Shown here: positions 33,814-41,743 of the stretch, one piece after another | Layout: each line of letters starts with the position of its first letter | How positions within the stretch are numbered: the first letter of the stretch is position 1 | Source: Bordetella genomosp. 13 | GTDB lineage: Bacteria > Pseudomonadota > Gammaproteobacteria > Burkholderiales > Burkholderiaceae_B | Length of the DNA: 64,000 nt | Direction: 5' to 3' | Assembly: GCF_007679965.1 (NCBI RefSeq) | Contig: NZ_VEHL01000009.1 | Location: 1 to 64,000, forward strand | Translations under genes and position numbers: made by a program | Notes under the pieces: generated by a model | What the model saw: the letters and a program-made list of their open reading frames with translations, nothing else | Told to the model about the DNA's origin: nothing | The model's database searches: none

Positions 33814-35307
33814 ATGGCCGAAGTCCCGAACCTGCCGCTGTTGATCGGCGGCGAGCTGGTGCAGTCCAAGACCACGCAGTGGCGCGACGTGATCAACCCC
33901 GCCACCCAGGAAGTGGTCGCGCGGGTCCCCATGGCCACCCGCGAGGAACTGGACCGCGCCGTGGCCAACGCGAAGGAGGCCTACCAGGGCTGGCGCAACA
34001 GCGGCCAGGGCGCGCGCATGCGCGTGATGCTGAAGCTGCAGCAACTGATGCGCGACAACACCGGCAAGCTGGCCGAACTGATCACGCGCGAGCACGGCAA
34101 GACCCTGCCCGACGCCGAAGGCGAAGTGGGGCGCGGGCTGGAGGTGGTGGAGCACGCATGCTCGATCGCCAGCCTGCAGCTGGGCGAGTACGCCGAGAAC
34201 GCGGCCTCGGGCATCGACGTATACACGCTGATCCAGCCGTTGGGCGTGTGCGCAGGCATCACCGCGTTCAACTTCCCGGTGATGCTGCCGTGCTTCATGT
34301 TCCCGCTGGCGGTGGCTTGCGGCAACACTTTCGTGCTCAAGCCCTCCGAGCAGGATCCGTCTTCCACGCTGTTCCTGGCCCAGCTCGCGCTGGAAGCCGG
34401 CCTGCCGCCCGGCGTGCTGAACGTGGTGCATGGCGGCCCGGACATCGCCAACGGCCTGTGCGAGCATCCGGACGTCAAGGCGGTGTCATTCATCGGCTCG
34501 ACGCGCGTGGGCACGGAAATCTACAACCGCGCCTCGGCCGCGGGCAAGCGCTGCCAGGCGATGATGGGCGCCAAGAACCATTGCGTGGTGCTGCCCGACG
34601 CCGATCCCGAGGTGGCGCTGAACCAGCTGCTGGGCGCGGCCTTCGGCGCCGCGGGCCAGCGCTGCATGGCGGCCTCGGTGGCGGTGCTGGTGGGCGAGGC
34701 GCGCAATTGGCTGCCCGAATTCGTCGAGCGCGCCAGGCAACTGAAGGTGAATGCCGGCACCGATCGCCAGGCCGACCTGGGCCCGCTGGTGTCGGCCAAC
34801 GCGCGCAAGCGCGTCGAGAGCCTGATCCAGCAGGGCGTGGACGAAGGCGCCAGGCTGCTGCTGGACGGCCGCGACGTCAAGGTCGCGGGCTTCGAGCAGG
34901 GCAACTTCGTGGGGCCCACGGTATTCGGCGACGTGACCGAGACCATGAACATCTACACCGAAGAGGTCTTCGGGCCGGTGCTGTGCGTGGTGGGCGTGGA
35001 GACCCTGGAAGAGGCGGTGGCCTTCGTCAACCGCAATCCCAACGGCAACGGCGTGGCGCTGTTCACGCAGGACGGCGGCGCCGCGCGCTACTTCCAGAAC
35101 AACATCGACGTGGGGCAGGTGGGCATCAACATTCCCATTCCGGTGCCGGTGGCCTGGTTCAGCTTCACCGGTTCGCGGGGCTCCAAGCTGGGCGACCTGG
35201 GCCCCAACGGCAAGCAGGCCGTGCAGTTCTGGACGCAGACCAAGACGGTGACGGCGCGCTGGTCGGCGCATGGGCGTACGGTGAACACCACGATCTCCAT
35301 GCGCTGA
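33814..35307 (+). CDS. mmsA: CoA-acylating methylmalonate-semialdehyde dehydrogenase (497 aa)
   Basis: Oxidises methylmalonate (or malonate) semialdehyde to propionyl- or acetyl-CoA with NAD in valine, thymine and inositol catabolism. Visible are the NAD-binding FNFPVMLPCFMFPLA, the IGSTRVG motif and the catalytic cysteine C284 in AAGQRCMAAS. The residue pattern around it fits MmsA rather than generic aldehyde dehydrogenases. The ATG at 33814 has GAGGAG eight bases upstream; an earlier ATG at 33781 lacks one. It lies 96 bp after the binding-protein gene. Confidence 0.95.
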   Translation: MAEVPNLPLLIGGELVQSKTTQWRDVINPATQEVVARVPMATREELDRAVANAKEAYQGWRNSGQGARMRVMLKLQQLMRDNTGKLAELITREHGKTLPDAEGEVGRGLEVVEHACSIASLQLGEYAENAASGIDVYTLIQPLGVCAGITAFNFPVMLPCFMFPLAVACGNTFVLKPSEQDPSSTLFLAQLALEAGLPPGVLNVVHGGPDIANGLCEHPDVKAVSFIGSTRVGTEIYNRASAAGKRCQAMMGAKNHCVVLPDADPEVALNQLLGAAFGAAGQRCMAASVAVLVGEARNWLPEFVERARQLKVNAGTDRQADLGPLVSANARKRVESLIQQGVDEGARLLLDGRDVKVAGFEQGNFVGPTVFGDVTETMNIYTEEVFGPVLCVVGVETLEEAVAFVNRNPNGNGVALFTQDGGAARYFQNNIDVGQVGINIPIPVPVAWFSFTGSRGSKLGDLGPNGKQAVQFWTQTKTVTARWSAHGRTVNTTISMR

Positions 35308-35355
35308 CCGTCCGCTGCTGTGGGGGACGCATGTAAGTTTATATTTATAAGTTAT

Positions 35356-35383
35356 TTGGACAAGGTTCTATATTACTTATAAT
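35356..35383 (+). promoter_or_regulatory. cysB promoter
   Basis: A perfect -10 TATAAT lies at 35378-35383 with TTGGAC at 35356-35361, 16 bp apart, in a strikingly AT-rich 60-bp stretch (35336-35395) compared with flanking DNA. The start codon is 28 bp downstream of the -10. Confidence 0.65.
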
Positions 35384-35410
35384 CAGTTCTTCCCAAGAAG
35401 GGCCGACTTC

Positions 35411-36358
35411 ATGAACCTGCAGCAATTCCGCTTCGTGCGAGAGACCATCCGGCGCGACTTCAACCTGACCGAAGCCGCCCGGATGCTCTACACCTCCCAG
35501 CCCGGGGTGTCGAAGGCCATCATCGAGTTCGAGGACGAGCTCGGCGTGAAGATCTTCGAACGCCACGGCAAGCGCATCAAGGGGCTGACCAAACCCGGCC
35601 TGGCCGTCTCGCAGGTCATCGACCGCATCATGCGCGAAGTCGACAACCTGAAGAAAGTCAGCGACGAGTTCGCCCGCCGCGACGAAGGCGGCCTGGTCAT
35701 CGCGTGTACGCACACCCAGGCGCGCTACCTGCTGCCGCGCGTCATCCCCGCTTTCCGCAAGCAGTTCCCCAAGGTGCACCTGTCGCTGGCCGAAGGCAGC
35801 CCGGCGCAACTGGCCGAGATGGTGTTGCATGAGCAGGCCGACCTGGCGCTGGCCACCGAGTCGCTGGCGCTGACGCCCGGCCTGGCCACGCTGCCGGTCT
35901 ATGCCTGGGAGCACACCGTGGTGGTGCGGCCCGATCATCCGCTGGCCGAGCTGACCTCCAGCGAGGCGAAGCGCCTGACGCTGAACCAGCTGGCCGAATT
36001 TCCCATCGTCACCTACGACCGCGCGTTCACGGGGCGGTCCACCATCGACGAGGTGTTCGCCACCCAGGGCATCCATCCCGACATCGTGCTGGAAGCCATC
36101 GATGCCGACGTCATCAAGACCTACGTGGACGTGGGCCTTGGCATCGGCATCATCGCCGGCGTGGCGTACGACCCGCGCCGCGACGGCAACCTGGTGGGAC
36201 TGCCGGTCGGCCACCTGTTCGGCACGCACACCACCCGCGTGGGCCTGAAGTCGGGCGTGTTCCTGCGCGACTACGTCTACACCTTCCTGGAAATGCTGGC
36301 CCCCGCGCTGTCGCGCCAGGTGGTGACCGAAGCGGTGCAGGGCGCGCGCGCCGAGTGA
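35411..36358 (+). CDS. cysB: HTH-type regulator CysB (315 aa)
   Basis: LysR-family activator of sulfate assimilation and cysteine biosynthesis that senses N-acetylserine. The N-terminal HTH is MNLQQFRFVRETIRRDFNLTEAARMLYTSQPGVSKAIIEFEDELGVKIFERHGKR, the CysB/Cbl type. The effector domain contains YLLPRVIPAFRKQFPKVHLSLAEG and a TESLALTPGLATLPVYAWEH segment, fitting the CysB ligand pocket. Length is close to the 324-aa E. coli protein. A terminator follows. Confidence 0.95.
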   Translation: MNLQQFRFVRETIRRDFNLTEAARMLYTSQPGVSKAIIEFEDELGVKIFERHGKRIKGLTKPGLAVSQVIDRIMREVDNLKKVSDEFARRDEGGLVIACTHTQARYLLPRVIPAFRKQFPKVHLSLAEGSPAQLAEMVLHEQADLALATESLALTPGLATLPVYAWEHTVVVRPDHPLAELTSSEAKRLTLNQLAEFPIVTYDRAFTGRSTIDEVFATQGIHPDIVLEAIDADVIKTYVDVGLGIGIIAGVAYDPRRDGNLVGLPVGHLFGTHTTRVGLKSGVFLRDYVYTFLEMLAPALSRQVVTEAVQGARAE

Positions 36359-36399
36359 ACCCGCCCCGCCGCCCCCCCTGGCGGGGGCGATCCGACGAG

Positions 36400-36424
36400 A
36401 ACGCCGCGAATGCGGCGTTTTTTT
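36400..36424 (+). terminator. Rho-independent terminator after cysB
   Basis: AACGCCGC (36400-36407), loop GAAT, GCGGCGTT (36412-36419), then a run of seven T (36418-36424). Confidence 0.88.
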
Positions 36425-36500
36425 ATGTCCGTCCCACTGGACGCGGCTATCGGAACAGCGGGGTCATTAAAAGATTAAATAAGAACCGATCTCATTTGAT

Positions 36501-36528
36501 TTGACTAAACAATAGGAATCATTATCAT
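36501..36528 (+). promoter_or_regulatory. Fur-box-containing promoter of the DUF2325 gene
   Basis: TTGACT (36501-36506) and TATCAT (36523-36528), spaced 16 bp, form a strong promoter. A 19-bp sequence at 36508-36526, ending GGAATCATTATC, matches the Fur consensus GATAATGATAATCATTATC at 14 of 19 positions and lies across the spacer and -10. This layout predicts Fur repression in iron-rich conditions. Confidence 0.72.
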
Positions 36529-36563
36529 TAACACCAGTCTCAAACACACCAGGGAGCATCACC

Positions 36564-36905
36564 ATGGCGGCAGTGGCGGCAGGACTGAGTGCAGTGATAG
36601 TGGGCGCCGATCGACTCGGCAATATTCCGGACCTCCTGAAAGGGCACAACATTTCGATCACGCACCACATCAGCGGCCGTGATCCCTCGCATCAGAAGAA
36701 GACGTTGCAGTTGCCCTCGGGCACCCAACTGGTGATCCTTCTGACGGATTTCCTGGGCCACAACGTCATGAAGACATTTCGCCATGCCGCGCAGCGCGCC
36801 GGCATCCGCGTGGTGGCTTGTCGGCGCTCGGTGTGCAGCATGCAGCAGGCGCTGCAGCAATGCGGCCTGTGCCCCAACGCCGCCCAGTGCCCCAACGCGC
36901 GTTGA
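36564..36905 (+). CDS. DUF2325-family protein, probably iron-regulated (113 aa)
   Basis: Small protein of unknown biochemical role with the DUF2325 fold: AVIVGADRLGNIPDLLKGHNI near the N-terminus, HHISGRDPSHQKKTLQLPSGTQLVILLTDFLGHNVMK, then a cysteine-rich end with C86, C91, C100, C103 and C109 (CRRSVC...QCGLCPNAAQC). The cysteines may bind a metal or an Fe-S cluster. A Shine-Dalgarno GGGAG precedes the ATG. It is monocistronic, with a terminator-bounded Fur-controlled promoter upstream. Confidence 0.9.
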   Translation: MAAVAAGLSAVIVGADRLGNIPDLLKGHNISITHHISGRDPSHQKKTLQLPSGTQLVILLTDFLGHNVMKTFRHAAQRAGIRVVACRRSVCSMQQALQQCGLCPNAAQCPNAR

Positions 36906-36959
36906 ACATCGTCGGCTGAGACCGCCGCGGGTGGCGCCGCGGGCGTGATGCGAGACAAG

Positions 36960-36994
36960 GAAGCGGCCGGAACGCATGGCGGTCCGGCCGCTTC
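36960..36994. terminator. Long stem-loop after the DUF2325 gene
   Basis: GAAGCGGCCGGA (36960-36971) pairs with TCCGGCCGCTTC (36983-36994) across an 11-base loop. There is no T-run, so termination is likely only if assisted. Confidence 0.45.
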
Positions 36995-37054
36995 GTGCTT
37001 GATGGGACAGGCAGGCAGGCGGACGGAGGCGACGCACAGCGCGGCCCGGAATGA

Positions 37055-37075
37055 CGACGGGCCCGCATCGCGGGC
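37055..37075. terminator. Stem-loop downstream of the NlpC/P60 gene
   Basis: CGGGCCCGC (37055-37063), loop ATC, GCGGGCCCG (37067-37075). It follows the minus-strand NlpC gene by 33 bp; the tail has no T-tract. Confidence 0.4.
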
Positions 37076-37107
37076 CCGGAGGGCATTGCCTGTGCGCCTG
37101 GCAGGAT

Positions 37108-37788
37108 TCAGTCGGCGCGGGCCGAGGCCACGCCCGTGCTGGAGATGCGGCGCGCGCCGTTGTAGCGCTTGTTCCAGTAGGCCATTTTCATGTCCTCGAC
37201 GCGCACCACGCCGCCCGCGCTGGGGGAGTGGACGAAGCGGTCGGCGCCCATGTAGATGCCGACGTGCGAGTAGCGGCGGCCCATCGTGTTGAAGAACACC
37301 AGGTCGCCGGGACGCAGCTCGTCGCGCGACACGGAGGTGCCCCAGCCGGCGATCTCGGCGGCATTGCGGGGCAGCTTCAGGCCCAGCGAACGTTCGGCCG
37401 AATAGCGCACCAGGCCGCTGCAATCGAAACCGGTGTCGGGCGAACTGCCGCCGAAGCGGTAGCGCACGCCCAGCTGGGTGAGGGCTTCGCCCACCAGCGG
37501 GTTGTCGTCGGCCAGGGACAGGGAACGGCGCGGCTCGGACTTGCGGGCCAGCTTCTGCGACACCAGTTCGCCGATGGGATCGCTGGAGGCCGTCCAGTCG
37601 CCATCGTAGCGGTCGTAGCCGCCTTCGTTGCCGTAGTCGTGGCGGTCGGCGCGGGGGCCGCCCACCTGGTTGTTCGCGCAGCCTGCCATCACCACCACAC
37701 AACTGATCGCGCCGAGCAACCGGACCCACGGCATGGCGCGGCGGGTATTGGAAACGGCAAGCGAGGAGTGGGGCCTGGTCTGAGGCAT
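37108..37788 (-). CDS. NlpC/P60-family endopeptidase lipoprotein (226 aa)
   Basis: Predicted periplasmic/outer-membrane peptidoglycan endopeptidase cleaving gamma-D-Glu-DAP stem peptides (MepS/Spr-like). A lipobox MAGC (C37) follows a hydrophobic stretch. The NlpC domain contains the catalytic C123 in FDCSGLV, H175 in YSHVGIY and H187 in FVHSPS. A Tyr/Asp-rich linker (about 50-75) separates lipid anchor and domain. The start at 37788 gives a full signal; a second Met at 37734 (MPWVRLLGAISC) is possible. The distance to prpE on the other strand is 309 bp. Confidence 0.9.
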   Translation of the reverse strand: MPQTRPHSSLAVSNTRRAMPWVRLLGAISCVVVMAGCANNQVGGPRADRHDYGNEGGYDRYDGDWTASSDPIGELVSQKLARKSEPRRSLSLADDNPLVGEALTQLGVRYRFGGSSPDTGFDCSGLVRYSAERSLGLKLPRNAAEIAGWGTSVSRDELRPGDLVFFNTMGRRYSHVGIYMGADRFVHSPSAGGVVRVEDMKMAYWNKRYNGARRISSTGVASARAD

Positions 37789-38097
37789 TGTTCTCGAGGA
37801 AAAACTACGCTGGTGGGGCCGGGAGCGGCCACCGGAGGGTAACAAGGAATAGCGCGATTCTATCAAACCGATTGTGACAGTCTGTGTGGTCAACGCAGAC
37901 ATCTCGCACGGTTCTACGGGAAATGCGGGTTGATCTTGGCGCGATCCTCGGAGAGACTGAGGGCGCCGCGGCACGCTTCATGAAGCCGTGCGTGCCACGA
38001 TAAGACCAGTGAATGCTGCAAGAAAAGAGCGACCTGGACGCCGATGCGGCATAACGGCTTGCTGCAAAAGGCTACCGAAATATATCAGGAGACATAC
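37789..38097. other. Divergent NlpC-prpE intergenic region (309 bp)
   Basis: I find no gene. Possible elements are a minus-strand TAGAAT at 37857-37862 without a convincing -35, and the AGGAGA Shine-Dalgarno of prpE at 38087-38092. No operator repeat was recognised. Confidence 0.5.
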
Positions 38098-39987
38098 ATG
38101 GAAAAAACCCGGGATTTCCACTATCGGTCCATCCATGACCCCGACGGGTTCTGGCGCGACGAATCGCAGCGCGTCCACTGGGAAACGCCGTTCTCCCAGG
38201 TCCTGGACGACAGCCGCCTGCCCTTCGCCCGCTGGTATGTCGGGGGCCGCACCAATCTCTGCTACAACGCCGTCGACCGCTGGCTGCCGCAGTTCGGCGA
38301 CCGGACGGCGCTGGCGTGGGTCTCCACCGAGGTCGACCAGGAGCGCGTCTACACGCGCGCCCAGCTGCACGCCGAGGTGAACGCGGTGGCGGCCATGCTG
38401 CGCGAGCAGGGCGTGGACCGCGGCGACCGCGTGCTGATCTACATGCCGATGGTGCCCGAGGCGGTCTTCGCCATGCTGGCCTGCGCCCGCATCGGCGCGG
38501 TGCACTCCGTGGTGTTCGGCGGCTTCGCGTCGGTGAACCTGGCGCAGCGCATCGACGACGCCGCGCCCAAGGTGCTGATCTGCGCCGACGGCGGCTCGCG
38601 GGCCGGCAAGGTCGTGCCGTACAAGCCGCTGGTCGACAAGGCGCTGGGCCTGTGCAAGCAGCCGCCCTCGGCCGTCATCGTGCTGGACCGCGGACTGGTT
38701 CCGTACGCGCCGCAGGCCGGCCGCGACCTGGACTACGCCGAGCTGCGCCGCCGCCACGACGGCGCCGAGGTGCCGGTGCAATGGATGGAGTCGTCGGAGC
38801 CCAGCTACGTGCTGTACACCTCGGGCACCACGGGCCGTCCCAAGGGCGTGCAGCGCGACACCGGCGGCTATGCCGTGGCGCTGGCCGCTTCCATGGAATA
38901 CCTGTTCGACGGCAAGCCCGGCGACACCTTCTTCTGCACCAGCGACATCGGCTGGGTGGTGGGGCACTCGTACATCGTCTACGGCCCGCTGATCGGCGGG
39001 CAGGCCACCGTGCTGTACGAGGGCACGCCGGTGCGGCCCGATGGCGCCATCCTGTGGAAGCTGGTAGAACGGTTCGGCGTGAACACGCTGTTCTCGGCGC
39101 CCACGGCCGTGCGCGTGCTCAAGCGCCAGGACCCGGCGCTGCTGCGCCGCCACGACCTGTCCACGCTGCGCGCCGTGTACCTGGCCGGCGAGCCGCTGGA
39201 CGAGCCCACCGCGCGCTGGGTGTCCGAAGGGCTGGGCAAGCCCATCATCGACAATTACTGGCAGACCGAATCGGGCTGGCCGATCCTGTCGGCGCAGCCG
39301 GGCGTCGAGCGCGTGGCCACGCGCTTCGGCAGCCCGTCGTTTCCCACCTACGGCTTCGACGTGCGCATCGTCAGCGAGGCCACGGGCGAAGACCTGGAGC
39401 CCGGCGAGAAGGGCGTGGTGGCCATCGAGCCGCCGCTGCCGCCGGGCGCCATGGCCACCATCTGGGGCGACGACGAGCGCTTCGTGCAGACCTATTTCAC
39501 GTCCATTCCGGGCCGCCAGGTGTATTCCACCTTCGACTGGGGGCGGGTGGACGAGGACGGCTACTGGTACATCCTGGGCCGCACCGACGACGTCATCAAC
39601 GTGGCGGGGCACCGCCTGGGCACGCGCGAGATCGAGGAGTCCATCAATGGCCATGCAGGGGTGGCCGAGTGCGCCGTGGTGGGCGTGGCCGACGAGTTGA
39701 AGGGGCAGGTGGCCATGGCCTTCGTGGTGTTGAAGCGGCCCGACGACGCGCAGGACGCCGACGCCGCCCGCGCGCTGGAAGGCGATATCATGCGGGTCGT
39801 GGAAGAGCAGCTCGGCGCGGTGGCGCGGCCTGCGCGCATCCGCTTCGTCGGCGCGCTGCCCAAGACGCGCTCGGGCAAGGTGCTGCGCCGGGCCATCGTC
39901 GCCGTGTGCGAGAACCGCGACCCGGGCGACCTCACCACCATCGAAGATCCCACAGCCCTGCAACAGATCAAGGAATCCTTGCAATGA
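38098..39987 (+). CDS. prpE: Propionyl-CoA synthetase PrpE (629 aa)
   Basis: AMP-forming ligase activating propionate. The adenylation motif is LYTSGTTGRPKGVQRDTGG, further motifs are IDNYWQTESGWP and YWYILGRTDDVINVAGHRLGTREIE, and the catalytic lysine is in PKTRSGKVLRR. The PrpE-specific N-terminus (FHYRSIHDPDGFWRDE...FARWYVGG) separates it from Acs. Length matches PrpE (628 aa in E. coli). The start at 38098 has AGGAGA. It overlaps the next gene by ATGA. No prpBCD genes are in the window. Confidence 0.96.
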   Translation: MEKTRDFHYRSIHDPDGFWRDESQRVHWETPFSQVLDDSRLPFARWYVGGRTNLCYNAVDRWLPQFGDRTALAWVSTEVDQERVYTRAQLHAEVNAVAAMLREQGVDRGDRVLIYMPMVPEAVFAMLACARIGAVHSVVFGGFASVNLAQRIDDAAPKVLICADGGSRAGKVVPYKPLVDKALGLCKQPPSAVIVLDRGLVPYAPQAGRDLDYAELRRRHDGAEVPVQWMESSEPSYVLYTSGTTGRPKGVQRDTGGYAVALAASMEYLFDGKPGDTFFCTSDIGWVVGHSYIVYGPLIGGQATVLYEGTPVRPDGAILWKLVERFGVNTLFSAPTAVRVLKRQDPALLRRHDLSTLRAVYLAGEPLDEPTARWVSEGLGKPIIDNYWQTESGWPILSAQPGVERVATRFGSPSFPTYGFDVRIVSEATGEDLEPGEKGVVAIEPPLPPGAMATIWGDDERFVQTYFTSIPGRQVYSTFDWGRVDEDGYWYILGRTDDVINVAGHRLGTREIEESINGHAGVAECAVVGVADELKGQVAMAFVVLKRPDDAQDADAARALEGDIMRVVEEQLGAVARPARIRFVGALPKTRSGKVLRRAIVAVCENRDPGDLTTIEDPTALQQIKESLQ

Positions 39988-40391
39988 AAAGCAAACCCGT
40001 GCTGACCGCCGACGACGTGAAGAAAATCCTGGCGGCGGCCGAAGCCCATGCGCTGGCCAACAAGTGGGCCGTGACCATCGCCGTGGCCGACGACGGCGGC
40101 CATCAACTGGGCCTGCTGCGCCTGGACGGCGTGGCGCCGGTGTCTTCGTACATCGCGCCCGCCAAGGCGCGCACCGCGGCCCTGGGCCGCCGCGACTCCG
40201 CCGGCTACGAGGAGGTCATCAACAAGGGCCGCACCGCGTTCCTGTCGGCGCCGCAGCTCGAAGGCATGCTCGAGGGCGGCGTGGTCATCGTGGCCGAAGG
40301 CCAGGTGATCGGCGCGGTCGGCGTGTCCGGCGTGAAGTCGAACGAAGACGCAGAGATCGCCCGCGCGGGCATTGCCGCGCTGGGCCTGTGA
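39984..40391 (+). CDS. GlcG/HbpS-like heme-binding-family protein, DUF336 (135 aa)
   Basis: Small protein of the GlcG/HbpS (DUF336) family; role in E. coli glc operon unknown, HbpS binds heme. Characteristic blocks are VTIAVADDGGHQLGLLRLDGV, SSYIAPAKARTAA and LEGGVVIVAEGQVIGAVGVSGVKSNEDAEIARAGIAAL. There is no signal peptide, so it is cytosolic here. It is sandwiched with overlapping start-stop codons between prpE and the transporter gene (ATGA then GTGA), implying obligate co-expression. Confidence 0.85.
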   Translation: MKSKPVLTADDVKKILAAAEAHALANKWAVTIAVADDGGHQLGLLRLDGVAPVSSYIAPAKARTAALGRRDSAGYEEVINKGRTAFLSAPQLEGMLEGGVVIVAEGQVIGAVGVSGVKSNEDAEIARAGIAALGL

Positions 40392-41743
40392 TTCCGGACG
40401 CGTCCGGGCAAGCCCCGGCCGGCGCACCCGATGCGCCGGCGCGGGGCGCGCTGAACCCCGGCGTCACCCGGCGCGAGTTGTGGGCCTGGGCGATGTACGA
40501 CTTCGCTAATTCGGGCTACACCACCGTCATCCTCACGACGGTGTTCAGCACGTATTTCGTCGGTGTGGTGGGCGGCCGGGCGCACTGGGCCACGCTGGCC
40601 TGGACGGCGGCCCTGTCGCTGTCCTACCTGGCCATCATGCTGACCATGCCGACGCTGGGCGCGCGCGCCGACGCGCGCGCCGGCAAGCGTCGGCTGCTCT
40701 ACACCAGCACGCTGGGCTGCGTGGCGGCCACGCTGGTCCTGACGCAGGCCGGGCCCGGCGACGTGTGGCTGGCGCTGGCCGCCATCGCGCTGTCCAACTA
40801 CTGCTATTGCATCGGCGAATCCATCATCGCCGCGTTCCTGCCCGAACTGGCGCGCCCGCATGCGCTGGGCCGCGTGTCGGGATGGGGCTGGAGCTTCGGC
40901 TATTGCGGCGGCATGCTCACGCTGGGCCTGTCGCTGGCCGTGGTCATGGGCGGCGAGGCGCGCGGCCTGGGGGCGGCGCAATACGTGCCGTGGGTGGTGG
41001 TGGTCACCGCCGTGATGTTCGCGCTGGCGGCGCTGCCGTCTTTCTTCCTGCTGCGCGAACGCGCTCGGCCGCACGCGCCCGCGCTGGGCCAGTCCGGCGT
41101 GCTGGACATGCTGGCGCGCCTGGGCCGCGCCTGGCGCGACACCGGCCAGCACTATCCCGAATTCCGCCGGCTGCTGATGTGCGGCGCCAGCTACCAGGCC
41201 GGCATCGCCGTGGTGGTCACGCTGGCCGCCGTGTACGCCGAACAGGTCATGGGCTTCGGCATGTCGCAGACCATGATGCTGGTGTTCACGGTCAACATCG
41301 CCGCGGCCGTCGGCGCGTTCAGCTTCGGCTACGTACAGGACCGCATCGGCCACAAGCGCGCGCTGGCCCTGACGCTGGCGGGCTGGATCGTGATGGTGCT
41401 GACGGCCTTCGCCGCCGTCACCGCGCCGGTGTTCTGGGTGTCGGCCATGCTGGCCGGGTTGTGCATGGGCACCAGCCAGAGCGCGGGCCGCGCCATGGTG
41501 GGCGCGCTGGCGCCGCCCGCGCGGCTGGCGGAGTTCTTCGGGCTGTGGACCTTCGCCATCCAGCTGGCGGCGGTTATCGGGCCGCTGACCTACGGGCTGG
41601 TCACCTGGATCACGCTGGGCAACCACCGGCTGGCCATCCTGGTCACCGGCGTGTTCTTCGTCGGCGGCCTGCTGCTGCTGGCGCGGGTGGACATGGCGCG
41701 CGGCATCGCGCGCCAGGCGGGCGGCGGCCAGGCCGTCAGCTGA
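40388..41743 (+). CDS. MFS transporter, UMF1/Atg22 type (451 aa)
   Basis: Major-facilitator protein with 12 predicted membrane segments. The opening block WAMYDFANSGYTTVILTTVFSTYF is the hallmark of the UMF1 (vacuole effluxer Atg22-like) family, and GYVQDRIGHKRAL marks the central loop. Direction and substrate are not known. The GTG start overlaps the GlcG-like stop. Its 3' end overlaps the convergent M20 peptidase gene by 8 bp. Confidence 0.88.
   Translation: MIPDASGQAPAGAPDAPARGALNPGVTRRELWAWAMYDFANSGYTTVILTTVFSTYFVGVVGGRAHWATLAWTAALSLSYLAIMLTMPTLGARADARAGKRRLLYTSTLGCVAATLVLTQAGPGDVWLALAAIALSNYCYCIGESIIAAFLPELARPHALGRVSGWGWSFGYCGGMLTLGLSLAVVMGGEARGLGAAQYVPWVVVVTAVMFALAALPSFFLLRERARPHAPALGQSGVLDMLARLGRAWRDTGQHYPEFRRLLMCGASYQAGIAVVVTLAAVYAEQVMGFGMSQTMMLVFTVNIAAAVGAFSFGYVQDRIGHKRALALTLAGWIVMVLTAFAAVTAPVFWVSAMLAGLCMGTSQSAGRAMVGALAPPARLAEFFGLWTFAIQLAAVIGPLTYGLVTWITLGNHRLAILVTGVFFVGGLLLLARVDMARGIARQAGGGQAVS

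Noticed and set aside
38316..40391. Long same-strand frame overlapping prpE before the GlcG-like gene
   Set aside because: Only the last 135 codons encode a recognisable protein; the upstream part is an out-of-frame reading of prpE.
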